Source: Taeniopygia guttata
Lineage: Eukaryota; Chordata; Aves; Passeriformes; Estrildidae
NCBI RefSeq assembly: GCF_048771995.1
Contig: NC_133027.1
Coordinates: 58,403,501 to 58,467,500, forward strand
Length of the DNA stretch: 64,000 bases
Reading direction: 5' to 3'
Under the pieces are notes generated by a model. It searched no databases, was not told the DNA's origin, and worked only from the letters and a program-made list of their open reading frames with translations. Positions 1 to 12,750 of this stretch are shown piece by piece. Position 1 is the stretch's first letter; every line of letters begins with the position of its first letter. The position numbers and the translations under genes are program-made.

Positions 1-2596
1 ATAATGGTGGGTCACCTTCTTAAAGCCCATCCGAATCCTAAAGTTTACTTCAGTGCAGACCCACTTGACACAACTGAATACAAACTGACACAAACTGAAC
101 CCCACCCATCACTGAAAAAGCTTGAAAAGAAAAAAAACCTACACGGCAACAAACTCCTTAGGTGTGAGACTCAATACAATAATTAATCACTGTGACACAT
201 AAAAAGAGTTTCCAAAACCTGGTTTTTGAAAGGTTTGCTTTCTTCTACCTGCTCTCTAGCTCTTGTATCTGGACTGTTTTATAATAAAAAACTAGCCCAA
301 GTACTGCAATTTATCATCTCTTCCCTCAACCCTTGATTTTTCCCTGTCATCCACTAAACCAAATGTTAATTACAAACTTTCTCTCTGAATTTCTGTATTT
401 TCCCTAGAACTCTCCTCAGCTTCAGCATTTGCCAAAAATTAACAAACTGTCAGCTGCACAAACTTTTCTGTACATGTATCTCCAATTATTTCAAGACATC
501 AGACACCAAAAGTTTTGCTCTCTAGCATCACACAATTTGCTCTCATTTTGCTTCCTTCTCATCTTGCTGTGCCTTAAAGGATGACTTAAGTTTCTCTTTG
601 CAGGAAAACCACCTATTATAATTCTTGGCCAAACTCACACATCTAAATCAAACATTTTTGAGACCACTCAGCTCCTAGGAAATCTAATACCATAGAAATA
701 TGTCACATATGTTAGAAATACAGCATCTGATGAAAGCAGGTGTTTTCACAGGGATGCATTCTGAGTTTTTTTCTTTCAAAATTCAAAGGGTAGAAAAGAA
801 GGGATTCAATACTTGCTTAATCTTCTTAAAACTTTCTGAAAATAAACAATTTCCCTTTCTCCTTCTCATGAAGGCCCAAAATATAGTTTACTGTTGTGGC
901 ATTCCTCTCCTGTATGCTTAGGAAAAAGGAGAGGTCTGCTGTGGTACAATAACCCATCTTCCACCCTCCAGCCTGTAATTAAACATCCCAGCTTTAAACC
1001 TAGCATAAACTATTAAAACTATAGCATTAATATTATAAATATTCTATAATTAATATTAATAATCAATTAATAAGTAATTGAATTAATATTATAAGTATTA
1101 TAATATTTTAAAGCACCCTACTATGGTGCTTTAAAAGCACAAGAAAAATATCAAGAAAAGTTATACCAGTGCTTTCATACAAGTAATACTTATTCTGAGA
1201 TACTACAGAAGACAACACAGTAAGAAGGGAAAGTGAAGTTTGCAAATCAACATTAATTATAATCTTACATTTAAGTACTCAAAAATAGCCAAAACAAATT
1301 CATGCTTAATTTTGATGCAGGATTGCATGCAAAGCCCTCTAAAAAGGGATCATGCTATTCTTAAGAAACACTGTTGCTTCAGAATCTTACTTGTCTACAC
1401 AGGAATGGAGGCTACAGAGTTCAGGAAAGCTTCCCACACCTTAACAGTTTAAATCAGCTGTTAGTGAAGTGAAAAAGGAAAGAGAGAAGACTAAGAATAA
1501 AGATCTAGTAAGAGTTCCAGGATGAAATCTTGCTAACATTTACATATTCGTGATTAAGTAAACACTTATAAAAGACTACAGCTTACAGTAAAATTTTTCA
1601 ATGAGTAAGAAAACACAGATTTAAAAAACAGCATGTCAAGAAAGCAGTATAAGCTAAATACGTACTCTCATAAAATAAATAAAAAAGAACATCATACTTA
1701 TGCCAAACTTTCAACTACAATTGTTAAGAAATATATTTGTGTGACAGAACTCAATTTCACCTTTCTGCAAATATTAGTTTCACTACTTTCCACTGCTTTC
1801 TCTTTTGAAATGACATAGGTTCATCAGCTCCAGTTTTTACCCTTTTGATTTGGTTTAAGAGAGCACTGAAATAATAGCAATAGACCACTGACTTCATGCA
1901 GACACAAAAAAGTTGATTTCACATGTATTTGTTTTATAATTATGCCCTTCAACTGCTCTTGTTTAAACAGATACACTTACAGTGCAGATTACAAAATAAT
2001 TAGACAAAAGATACCATCTCCTTCATTCTAAAAAAACCCAACTAACCTTTAAATGCTTTTAACTTAATAAAACTATCCCTACTGGTAACAAACTGCAGAA
2101 TGTAAATCATATTACTGTTTGGGTGTCCATGTAAGAGCACTAGCCAGACTGCCACTTGTCCCCAGTTTGCTTGTACCTTCAGTACTTATTTTTAAAAAAT
2201 GGAAATATTTTTTAAATCATTAAAATATTGCCTGTAATTCAAAAATCAGGATTAAATAGAACCCATAACAAAAAGCTATGAGCTATGTAGCTACATTTCA
2301 GTTTATGTAACAATTATTTCGCTTCTGCTGCCTTACTTTTTGTAGGCCATACAAATTACCTTTAGACAGCCAAAAGACTTACTTAAAAATAAATTTCTAG
2401 GAAGAAAATTAAATATATAAACAAGACACAGAAGAAACTTGCCACATCTCAAATACAAAGATTAAAAATAGACTTCAATGCCACAGGTTCTAAATGCTCT
2501 ACTTATTGGTACTATTTAATTCTACAATGAAGACTATCTCATAAAAGTAATGCAAGAAAACTTTAGCAATAGATTTAGAAAGAAGGAAGAGTTTAC
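1..2596 (-). other. LATS1: Start of the LATS1 intron after coding exon 3, no gene seen
   Basis: After the donor at 2596 nothing in this stretch resembles the following LATS1 exons, which would begin V-G-L-S-Q-D-A-Q and lead into the kinase domain. It is AT-rich, with an AT-only low-complexity patch near 1010-1115. Confidence 0.7.
1010..1115. repeat. AT-rich low-complexity tract
   Basis: About 100 nt of nearly pure A and T built from TAATATTATAA-like and AATTAATA-like words. It is simple sequence inside a LATS1 intron. Confidence 0.7.
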
Positions 2597-4122
2597 CCGC
2601 ATCATTTCATTCTCTAGTTGTTTTTTCCGGTGCAAACGTTGCTGGTGTGACTTGAGTATATTCTCCACATGCTGCTCCATGAAGAATTTAAAGGCTTGAG
2701 GGGAATAACTTTGAATGCGAGACTCTCTTCTTTCTTCATCTTTCTTGTTTTTTCTAACAGGAACAGGTGAGGTTGTAATTTGTTTCTTTTCTTTATCTGT
2801 TGAATCAACACATTCATAATTCTTTTCATTCTCATCCTCCCTGGACAAAGGAGGTGGCTCCTCCTTGTTGAGCTTGGGTCCTGCCTCATACAGATTGACA
2901 GAAGGAGTCTGATGTAACAAGTGTTTAGGGTAAGGTGGCGGGGGACCCTGGTAATTTGGAGCCTCCGCAACCGGAGACATAACTGCCATATTGGTAGAGG
3001 GGCTGTCGGAGAAGGGAATGGTCTGAACAGTTTGCACGGGCTGTGGCATCCAGGAAGGGTGAGTGGGTGCCAAGGCAGTCTGCAGCTCTGGTTTCAACAC
3101 TCGCATGCTTTTCACTGGCTGCTGAATGGGAGCTGGCGTTATGGCTGTCACCGTGGTGGCAGAAGGCTGGGAGCTGCCAGAGTGACTCTGCCTGCTGCCG
3201 TGATGGTTGTTGAAGGAGTTGGACCGCACGGGAATACTGGGCTGCCACGCAGGCATGTCGTGCCCATTGCCTGGTGACGACTGTGGCTGCACAGGGGAAG
3301 GCTGTGACCAGGATGCAGGTATTCCAGCTACATTTGTGTTGTAAAGTTCCAGGTTGTGACTATTTCTGTTTGGCACCATTATTGCCTGAGGAATATTCCC
3401 ATTGGTGTATGCTGAAGGAGGAGCAGATCCTCCTGCCTGCATCTGTAGTGCTGTGGGACTCTGCCTGTTAGTTGGATTCATTGGGTACGGGGGCGGCTGG
3501 CGACTCACTGAATTTCCAGACACCACATTCTGATGAACTATGAATTCTGACTGACAATTGCCATTTTGCATTCCAGCTCTTCCAGAGGGAAAACTAAATT
3601 TACTGTTGGCAGAACTCTGCATGATTATTGGTTGCCTGCCAATGGGGACAGCACTCATGCCTCTCTGACCCTGTGTGGATGAATTCATAGGAGGAGGATT
3701 CATAGGTGGAGGTGGATAACCATCCTGCCATGTTCCTGGTGGCACTGGAGAAATACGGGAGATCATATATTCCATGTTTCCAGAGTACCGCTTTGTTTGA
3801 GAATTTGGCTCCCAGGAAGGAGGTGGAGGAGTAGTTCCCCTTGGAGGGGGTGTCTGCCCCCGAGGAGGTGGAGGAGGAGGAGTGACACTCCTTATCTGTG
3901 GTAAAGGTGGGGGATTCACTCTTTGTCCATTGGCAGGATGAGCCTGAGCAAATGCTGCAATGCCAGATCCAGATAATGGCCTTCCTACATCAGGCTGCGA
4001 GCTGGGACTTTCTGAGCGATAAATGACACCCTCTGCCAGGGAAGGGCCGTGCCGCTGAGGAACCAAGGACTCCTTAGAACCCTTCCAGCTCTGCTTGCGG
4101 TGAACTGACTGCTGGACAGCCC
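2597..4122 (-). CDS. LATS1: LATS1 third coding exon (proline-rich, PPxY and MOB-binding start)
   Basis: A single long exon of 1526 nt. Acceptor GCAG is followed by GG GCT GTC, which completes the split glycine. The donor GTAAAC at 2596 follows ATG ATG CGG (M-M-R). It carries the unstructured regulatory middle of LATS1, both PPxY motifs and the basic helix that precedes the kinase domain. Confidence 0.95.
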
Positions 4123-7100
4123 CTGCTTCCACGAGAAGAAAACACAGCATTTACATTATTGGAAATTATTCCTGTTTACTGCTTTGAATATGTTGTTCTG
4201 CCTTAATTACTACAGAAACAAGAATTGAGTTCCCTAACACAATATGATCCACTGTACTTCACATGAAAACTTTTTCTAGTAATACATAGCACAGCATGCT
4301 AATATGCTCAGTGTACATATAAGAGGAAAAAAAAAAAACACATTGAAACTATAAAACTATAATACCAGAAAGTGACTTTTTAGAAATAACTTTTCTGAAA
4401 ATGCATTTTGCTCCAGTAAAAATGTAAAATTTAATTGAAAAAAATGGTAACGTGCAAAATTATTAGTCATTATCAGCCAATGTATTTTTAATTACCTGCA
4501 CAAGAAATTCTCAGAATGTTCAGCACAAATGCAAAAAAAGTAATAGCGTGGAAGAATATGTTATGTTGCTATCCCTTCCAGTTAACACTTGCAAAACACT
4601 TAAGTGTTTTCCAACTAAAATTTAACTAAATGCTATAAAATCAAGGCTTGCGCCCTTATATGCATACAGATCACCCAGACTTGCTAAATTCCCCTAATGC
4701 AGAATTTGGCTAAGTACTTTAATTTTAAAAGTTGTATCTTTTTGGGAACCAGTGCTGTAGACAGAGAGGCAAGAATTAAAACTGCATGAATGCAAAACTT
4801 ACAGAGCAAAACCTCGCTATATATTTACTTTGCAGATGCTATTTTGCATCATATAAACAAAATATACAAGGAACTGATAGTGCAGGCAGTCTTACTGTGG
4901 TTTTTATAATGGTAACACTAAAATATGTGTAAACACACTCAGTACTTTAATTGCTGAAAATCACCCTGTCCTCAAAGAACGTGTTAATTACTGTATTTTT
5001 GCAGGTAACAATGAAAACTATGTCTAAATGGTGGAATTTACCTATGAACTTCATATAAGCACCAACTAATCCTGCTTAATAGACTAAAGGAAAATAACAC
5101 TTTGTTCTTTGCAACTCCTGACTAATTTTTGCTCCTACCTATATTGTTGATTTAAAATCTAACTTCAGTTCCAGCAGCTCAGCATCCAACTTTAGTCAAA
5201 TAAAACTTCAGTATTTCTGCTGCATTTTAAAGTTACTCTTTTTTTAGGTGTATGCTACTAAAAAGGCATCAAGTTGTATTAAAAATGTGCTACCATCTGT
5301 TTAGAAAGTAATAATAACAAGTGGCAAAATTCTGACTCTGCTAGTAAAGACAAAGTCTGTCCTCTAACATATCTAAGAACATGAAGCCCGCCTTAAAAAC
5401 TATACAACCAAAAGCTAGAACCAAGCAGGAAATTAAGCAGAGAGGGATCCTGGAACATCACATCCTAAAATACAAATATCATAGTCATCCAATATATAAA
5501 TACACATACAGACCAAAAAATACACAAAAATGCACATACAGAATGCTGTTGTGTGGGAGTGTGTGTGAAGAGAGGCAAAAAATTAGAAGAATTCTTCAAT
5601 GCTCAGCACTTATTTCTTAGTGGTGCCTGACAGAACAAAACACAGGCCCCACATCAGCAAGGTAACAAATTACCAAAATGAGATCTGAATGCCATTCCTT
5701 GTATGAAATGTTTATGCACAGTAATAAAACCATGCAGTTATAAAACCATGCTTAAGAAACTCATGTTAAATGGACCTATCTTTCAGAAGGATTACATCAG
5801 ATATGTAAAATGCTGTTATAAAAAGCAAAATACCTGCATCTCAGCATTTCTGCGCTACTGCGAGCATGTGAAGGCAAAATTTACTACGTTCTATGTTTTA
5901 CCTATAAGAATACACGCAGTGAGTTACTGAGTCAACATGGATACACTTACCTGGCGGTTTCATACCGGCATTTACAGGTCTTGCTGCTGCTGCAACCATC
6001 TGTTCCCGACGAGGATCCTGGTAGCTCATTTTACTTATAAATTCAATGGCAGCCTCTATACTACGGTTGTTAGTTTGTCTAAGAGCTTGTATAACCATAT
6101 CCTAGAGAGAAAATTATATACAAAAAAATTACTTACAAGATTCCAAAAATCATGGTTATTTAGGCAAATAACCTCCACTAATTTTACCAAAGTAATTCTA
6201 CAAAGTATCAATTTCTCTCAATTGTTTGAGAACTAATTTTAAAATGTCTTCTTCAGAAGAGATCATCCAAAATACTACTGCAGTATCAATGTTCAGAAGA
6301 AAAGTTAACTTGTTGAAGCATTGTAGTTTGATGTAAACCATGTCATCTTGCTATTCATAGAACAGTTTGGTCATACAACCCTTAAAAAAGGATGTTATAA
6401 AAAAAACCCATACAATAATTTTGTCACAATCCTTATGGACCAGCTGACATTAGAAAAAGCAGATACAATGTTTTCAGCTCAAAAATTTGGTCACCTATGC
6501 AATATGAATTCATTAATGTCTTAAAGACTATCACTATACACAGAACACATGAGGATTGAACTTGAACCATAATAAGCAAATGAGATTTTCTGTAAGCTAT
6601 TTAGGATTAAAAAAAACCCAAATACAATCAACAGCATTCTACCCTGATTATTATACATATACATACATATATATATAATTATCTACATACACACACACCT
6701 GATACTTATTGATATCTATCTGTTCCACTTTACCCCTTAATGCTACCTACTACCTGAGAGGTGGGGAGAAACAACAAGAATGTTTGTGATATTTCATTTG
6801 GAAAAAAAAACAAAAAACAAAAAACCAAACCAAAAACCAAAACCAGTTTTCTTCTTGACCAAGAAACGGCTTTCCTACTTCAGCTGGCTGTATCTGCTCC
6901 TAGTGACGTATGCGGATCAGTGCCATATGGGCTATTGTGACAACAAACTGCAGGTTAACACACAGCAGAAAGGGCTTATGCTGGCACTGTGCCTGAAAAA
7001 AGCCCCATATAATCACAAGTGTCATGGGAATTTGCAGTTGTATCCAAGAACAAAGGGTAGAAGCAAAAGGCTTCAAGATACAAAGGATCCAACAAAAACA

Positions 7101-8568
7101 CCAACTTAAGATACCTTTCTAATTTATTGTCCAGCCACATACCACAACCTTCAGTTTGCAAAACCAGCTGCAGGTTCAAATCTGCAAAAACGGAGCTGAG
7201 AACCAATCTACTTTGAAAAAACTTGCCCCAAAATCCCACACAACAACAACAAAAAAACTTCCTCAACCTCAGCGATGAATCACAGAGCTGGAGCAAATTA
7301 TTACAAAAATAATTTATCTTTATAAAATCCTTCCATTCTTCCTGACACACAGTCTGGACTCTGTATTTGATCAAGTGAAAAGAACATGAAAAGCCACTAT
7401 CAGCACTTGGCTTGACTGGGATGCTGCTGAAGAAAAACCAGTTGGTAGTTTTGGAGAAGCTCACTCTTGGTAGAAGTAGAACTCTGCAAACACCAAAGCA
7501 TCACAGACAGCAGAACTCATGAGCTGGTCACTACTGCAAACAGGGCACACCTGTAAAGGTAAACCCTGTTGTGGTACTGTGCCTTTTTCCTTTGGAAAGA
7601 TGAGTGGCTTGCCAGCTCTTTTTAAACATGCTTTTGTACCCAGGTTTACAAAGGAGGCATGAAAACAAGCATGATTTATGTCATGTGCAGGTCCCAGTAA
7701 AAACATAGAAGCTCTAAGTGTATTCCAGTGTATTTCCTTTCTGGAAACCACATTTCAGATTAATTTCCAAAATATTTGGTATTGCATTTCAATTTAGAAT
7801 GGCCGCATTTTATCAACCTATTTTAATTGAGCACAATCCAAAATTACTTTGAGCATCAGAGGCAAAATCCACGTTCTAGAGTCCAGTCCTCTCTGCCTAA
7901 AATTATATAAATAATTAGAACAACCTACCACACAAGAACAATCAGGATAAGATGCTTAAAAAAAACAAAGCCAAGTCTCTCTAAATCCTTCTAGTCCTCT
8001 TCTACATCTCCCACTATTACAGTTTCATGTCTTAATGAGAAATCTACCAGATTTTGAAGCTTTTTGCTTATCGTGCTGTTCAAACATTCCCTGACCAGCA
8101 CCCCCTCCATCATATTTTGAAGCTTTTTGCTTATTGTGCTGTTCAAACATTCCCTGAAACATGCATTAATAGTTTATAGCTAGCAGAACACCAAATCTTC
8201 AAAATAAAACACTTCACCTCATCAAAGCCAGCAGCTTGCAAGTCTTGCAGCATTTGTCGATTAACTTCTGATGTTCCTTTGACAGCTGAGGTTGCTTCAT
8301 TTGCAAAAGGCAGAAGTGAGTTTCTTATCTCCTGCAAAACCTTATGATATGTTACAAATTTGGGGGGATTTCGGCCTTGTCTAGGATCTTCAGGTAACAT
8401 TTTGCCCATGCTGTGATCAGCTTTAGCAGCATCTGAGGGTTTAGGCAAATTCCTGAGGCTCTCTCGTATTTCCTGTAGCATCTGCTGGCTGCTGCCAGTA
8501 TAATTACTGGCAGGAAAAGTTTTAGGCCTCATTTGTCTATAACCTTCTGGCTTCTCACTTCTCTTCAT
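2597..8568 (-). CDS. LATS1: LATS1 serine/threonine kinase, N-terminal part (3 coding exons; 3' part outside window)
   Basis: Large tumour suppressor kinase 1 is the Hippo-pathway NDR/AGC kinase that phosphorylates YAP and TAZ. Three exons join in frame: 8568-8218 (residues 1-117), 6101-5951 (118-167) and 4122-2597 (to 676, codon 168 split). The start MKRSEKPEGYRQMRP is that of vertebrate LATS1. Visible parts are a UBA domain at about 105-142 (MLQDLQAAGFDE, then DMVIQAL), a proline-rich tract at about 238-271 (PPPPPPRGQTPPPRG), two PPxY motifs at 377-380 and 562-565 that in orthologues bind YAP WW domains, and the start of the basic MOB1-binding helix at about 645-676 (KFFMEQHVENILKSHQQR). Human LATS1 is 1130 residues. 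The kinase domain is not in the window, because the last intron runs past position 1. Identity is nearly certain from long matches to remembered orthologues. Confidence 0.97.
4123..5950 (-). other. LATS1: LATS1 intron between coding exons 2 and 3
   Basis: AT-rich, with no repeat family or RNA gene that I recognise. Confidence 0.75.
5951..6101 (-). CDS. LATS1: LATS1 second coding exon (second half of UBA domain)
   Basis: Acceptor CTAG precedes GAT ATG GTT (D-M-V), and the donor is GTAAGTG at 5950. The 151 nt begin in phase 0 and end with one base of a glycine codon. They encode the end of the UBA domain (NNRSIEAAIEFISKM) and a linker ending MKPP. Confidence 0.95.
6651..6698. repeat. TA/CA microsatellite
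   Basis: Alternating (TACA), (TA) and (CA) runs, as in ACATATATATATA followed by ACACACACAC. An intronic simple repeat. Confidence 0.8.
8051..8157. repeat. 44-bp direct duplication
   Basis: Two copies, 8051-8094 and 8114-8157, begin ATTTTGAAGCTTTTTGCTTA and end CATTCCCTGA. They differ at one base (TATCGTG versus TATTGTG) and lie 63 bp apart start to start. They sit about 60-170 bp inside the LATS1 intron, next to the donor of the first coding exon. One mismatch suggests a young local duplication. Confidence 0.9.
8218..8568 (-). CDS. LATS1: LATS1 first coding exon
   Basis: This exon holds the start codon (8568-8566) and 117 complete codons ending GAT GAG, then the donor GTGAAG at 8217. A longer open frame upstream (to 8622) has no LATS1 character, so the MKRSEKPEG start was chosen. 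The exon ends inside the UBA domain. Confidence 0.95.
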
Positions 8569-8723
8569 GAAAACATGTATATATGCAACCTCCACCAAGG
8601 ACTCGCACACACCAGAATTCAAGGAAGACTGGCTGATGTCAAAACTTGCGAAAGCACTGGCTCTTCACTGTGAAATCTTGGTTCCTGTAATGCTGGAGCT
8701 TGTCACAACCCAAAACTGCTATT
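8569..8723 (-). other. LATS1: Likely 5' untranslated part of the LATS1 start-codon exon
   Basis: On the minus strand a T-rich tract ending TTAACAG (8730-8724) makes a plausible acceptor about 155 nt upstream of the LATS1 start codon. It would splice to the untranslated exon at the CpG island. Other AG sites nearby are possible, so the edge is provisional. Confidence 0.45.
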
Positions 8724-11700
8724 CTGTTAACAAAACAAAACAAATCACATTTAACAGATCAGTAAAAAAAAATCACGATGCAGCACTGGTGGCAATGAAA
8801 CATTCACATGCAGCACTGCCTTCAGATATTAAAAGCACACTAAGCAAATTCTTCAGGCAGTCTTTACTCAGCCTAATTTACAAACCATGTTGGGTTTTTA
8901 ACTGTTAACAACTAATGTTTTAGGCGCCTCAAGTCTAAACAGTCCTGAATTGCAAAGGATGCAGACACAGTAAAGAGCTCTGTGTGGTGGACCAAGCTTT
9001 CAAGAGCAGATATGAACCACTGGTGTGTGCTAACTCAGCACTGCTTCTTTGCCTCCTCTCTCTCCTGTGTCTGTCACCTATGTCCTCCTCATCAGCACCT
9101 TTGTAATAGGAAGAGCCAACTCTACTACCCAGTCAGCCAAGATATGGGTCAAATCACCTTGCTGCTCAATGATTCTGACATCTAATTCCAGCAAAAGATG
9201 GGAGTGAGAAGTTCACCAGTAAGAGCATGTAATTACAGTGATTTTATCCATTCTCTAGCAGTCACATTTATTAAAACTAAACACTTGTCTGGCTCATCAC
9301 ATGGAACTTAATGACTTCTTGTATCATCAGCCACTTACATATGTTTAAGGGTTCAGATTCTGAGGCTTTCACAGTCTCTTAGCTCAAGTCTCCTTGAATC
9401 AGTCTTCATCAACAGTTAAGTAATTTTAAAATTTATTTTACATAAGGGAAAATGAGAGCAGAAAGAGAAAGAAAATTTTTATCAGATTTATTTTTTACTG
9501 TAAAATTGTTTAACAAGTCAAGCATCAAATTCACTGAGAGCATAGCTATGACATTTGGTAAGGGAAACAGAATTTTCTGCCAAAAGCCAAATAAAAAACG
9601 TTTGCATTTTGAAGGCGCTGACTCATCAGGGAAAGAGCCCTGTGTGTGCAGAGAACTCAAATCTCTGTATTCAGGCTGGGCACTAATTATTACTGCAACT
9701 GCATGGCAAAGGATAAAGCAACCACAGTGAAACACTGAAGAAATTGCAAAGCATTTGTCTCTTTAGAGTATCATGAAATTAAACTTTTTCAGTCTGTACT
9801 GCTTCACAGAGGAAGATCAGTTACTAAGACAGTGCAAGATAAACTAAATGCTTCAGCGCTGTCTTTTCTTCACAGGCAACAAAAATGTTGAAACCCAACA
9901 CATTGTTCCTTCACTACTTGTTGCTAAGCATTTCTGATACTAGACATAAATTAAACAAATACCAAAATTTTACAGTCTACAAAAAAGTCACTCTTTCTTC
10001 ACTCAGGTTTCATTTCTATAATACCTGCACTGTCACAAACCAATTAGTGATCCAGCAATTGAGGAAGAATATGACAAGTTAAGAGGAAAAAGAACTCTCT
10101 GAAACACATGCAGATTATATGAATTAAATACTCATGCTACCCATATATAAATAGAACATGAAAACTAGGAAGTAATACATAAAAAAGGACTGCAAAAAGA
10201 AACACTGAAGGTATATCCACTTAATCCCATTCTCTTTGGAGAACCATTTTAGAAATAACAGAATTTCTCTTATGAAACTTTCTAAATCTTAAGGGGTGTA
10301 ACTACATCCACAAGCATTCTTTGCACTGTGATGGCTTTGAAACCTTAAATGAGTGTAGTTGGGTAGTTATGTTTTTTTAATACAGTCTGATAGCATCTAA
10401 TTCTTCAGTGCTCACTGAATAAGGAAGAGATCATCAGACATGAGTGAATTTTAATAATTAACAGTGAAATATTGCCCAAAGTATTAAGAAATCAGCAGAA
10501 AGTACAGCATGAGAGCTATTAAAATGTAATTTAATTTTGGCCACTTTCAAAATAATTTTCCAAACATGCCGTATTTAAGACCACATTGAAAATACTTTTT
10601 CCAAAGAAAATGAAGTAAGAACTTGACAAAATACCCATACACAAGCTTTTAACAAATTCCAAAGGCCTGTAATTCAGGAGAAAATGGGCTTTTGCACCGA
10701 CATATTTTACAAATTTCATCTGGTATTTCCGTATTCACTTCATGGTTACACCTCGGGTAGCTGGGATAGATAAATCTAACACCCTCTAGGAGAAATCAAG
10801 GTTAAATTAACAGGAAACTAAAATCATAGATCAGGAGCAGTCTTGGAAAATAAAGCTGCACTCCAACTGAAATTTTTAGCAGCAGTTTAGGAGTGTAAAC
10901 CAGCCAGTCCACTTATCTCCCACCACTTACCACAGACAGCATAACTGTAAGGTCACACAGAATGAACCAAGCTAAGGAACTTAGCCAAATAAGTAACATT
11001 TTTTGGTGGGTTGTTCCTTTTGGCAGCACTGATGGGTACCAGCATGTACGTGTGAAACTAAGTCTTAATTCTTAGAAAACAAATTAAATTAGTCCTCCAG
11101 ATAACAGGAATTACTAGAGTTCATCTTGCTTTATATATAAATCTCAAAACTCATAAGGTCACCTCTGCTTATAGACACTAGCACACATTTTAAAGGAAGA
11201 GAGTGTTGAGTAAGTATCTCAAGTGAGTATCCAAACTTTGTACTTCTAAGTGCTAAACACCAAGTGTACCCAAGAGAACTGATATCTATTCCCTCTTGTA
11301 GTTTTGTGTCGTTAAATAATCTGTCAATGCAGCTGGTTTCGCTGATTAAATTTTCTTCCCTAAAGGAATTGAGGAATTGAAAAAAAAAATCTTTCACTTC
11401 TTTTCAAAATATGGGAATACAGTATTTTCCTCTACAGGTCAAACTGTAAGGGAGAAGAAAGCCCATCTTGTTTTTTTCCACATTATAATCATAAAAGATT
11501 GGACTTACATAAAGTGCTTGAATGAAAGCTCAGAAGTGTTCAGGGCCAGGCCTGATGAGGCTTGGAACAGCCTGGTCTAGGGGCAGGGAGCTGACACTGA
11601 TTATCTCTAAGGTCCCTTCCAACCCAAACCAGCCTGTGATGCTCTGAATGGCAACATGCAACTGTCAATTACTCCCATGATTTTCTGAGGGTAAAAATAC

Positions 11701-12555
11701 ACAGCTTTGTAATCTAACTTTAAAATTCCTTATAAAAATACTTTCAATGCTCATATTTCCAACTGAGTATTGAACATCACATATTAATGTATGCAGGTAT
11801 CCTCCCTCATGTACCTACTGTAACAGCTTATCTTATACATAATCACAATGCTTCATTGCTAGGGATAAAGAAAGTAACAGAAACCTCACAAATCATAAAA
11901 TTAAGTTTGTAAGGACTTTGTTCAGACCGACTAAAGGAAGCTCTTCTTTCAGGTAACAAGCCATTGAGCTGCAACAGCAATTCCCCAAAGGATGCACTTC
12001 CAATGCAAAAAGTTTTCATAGGATAAGGAGAAAACTGGACCCCCAAATTAGCACATAAGCACAACTGCATATGGTCAGAGAAGCCAGAGCTGGGAAGAAC
12101 CAGAGACCAGCTGAACACTAGGAACATTGTGCATTCGCTCGGTTTGTTTCCATTCTTACGCTCTGCTATCTCCTTTAGCAGGATGCAGCTTTTCTACGTA
12201 CACATGTATTCCCGGGAGCAGCAGGAGTCATTTCAGCCGCACCTCGGAGCGATCTTCAGGGCTAACACCTGCAGGGCAGCCAAAACCCCGCTGCGCTGGC
12301 TCAGGATCGCTGCAGGACAGCAGGACCCGGCCTCCCAAGGACCAGGCAGGCAGGAGGCTTTCACGGCCGGGAGGAGTACCCCGAATGTGCCCCGCTGGGA
12401 CACCTGCGCTGCTGCCGCCTCGCCGGCCCCAGGCCGTGACCTGATGTCGCTGCTGCCACGGCTGCGTCCCGCAGAGGCCCCAGAACGTCGGGCCGAGCGG
12501 GGCGGGCCCGCTACCGCCCCGGCCCCCCTCCGGCCCCGCGCACGGCGGACTCTAC
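8724..12555 (-). other. LATS1: LATS1 5'-UTR intron, no gene seen apart from one CR1 fragment
   Basis: An AT-rich stretch of about 3.8 kb between the untranslated exon and the start-codon exon. Short open frames on both strands look like chance. The one recognisable element is the CR1 3' end at about 11530-11648. Confidence 0.7.
11530..11648 (+). mobile_element. CR1 LINE 3'-end fragment
   Basis: The words GTGTTCAGGGCCAGGC, GGAACAGCCTGGTCTAG and AAGGTCCCTTCCAACCCAAA are the hallmark 3' untranslated end of avian CR1 elements. It is 5'-truncated, as most CR1 copies are, and the usual terminal ATTCTATG repeats have decayed to GTGATGCTCTG. It lies antisense to LATS1 in its first intron. Confidence 0.85.
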
Positions 12556-12750
12556 CTGAGGCGAGAAGGCGGCGGCGGCAGCGCCCCGGGCGCCCGGAGC
12601 TCGGCCCCGCCCGCGCGGCGCCGACCGGCCGCGGCCCTTCCCTTCCTTCCGCCCTTCCTCCGCCCTCGGCGATGCCGGCAGCGCCCGCTCGGTCCCTCCG
12701 CCAGCGCCCGCCGCCGCCTCGGGCCGCTCAGTTCGGCGCCGCCATTTTGT
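12556..12750 (-). promoter_or_regulatory. LATS1: LATS1 promoter and untranslated first exon in a CpG island
   Basis: The whole 12.2-12.94 kb stretch is very rich in GC and CpG. On the minus strand a good donor, CTCAG followed by GTAGAG, ends an exon at 12556. A YY1-like motif, GCCGCCATTTTG on the plus strand at 12738-12749 (AAAATGGCGGC on the minus), marks the likely start region, as at many housekeeping promoters. No start codon in this exon continues in frame into LATS1, so it is read as untranslated. The exact start site is inferred. Confidence 0.7.

Larger units (their letters stand above)
6102..8217 (-). other. LATS1: LATS1 intron between coding exons 1 and 2
   Basis: Non-coding by context. 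It contains a TA/CA microsatellite at 6651-6698, a 44-bp direct duplication at 8051-8157 and a 162-codon open frame on the minus strand at 6976-7464 with no recognisable family. Confidence 0.75.

Noticed and set aside
1-2596. Search for LATS1 kinase-domain exons at the left edge
   Set aside because: No minus-strand sequence resembling the following exons or kinase motifs is present. They must lie outside the window.
2921-3277. Plus-strand 118-codon open frame opposite LATS1 exon 3, and similar frames at 2614-2970 and 2925-3248 on the minus strand
   Set aside because: They are other-frame shadows of the long LATS1 coding exon. Only the frame giving the LATS1 protein has PPxY motifs and orthologue similarity.
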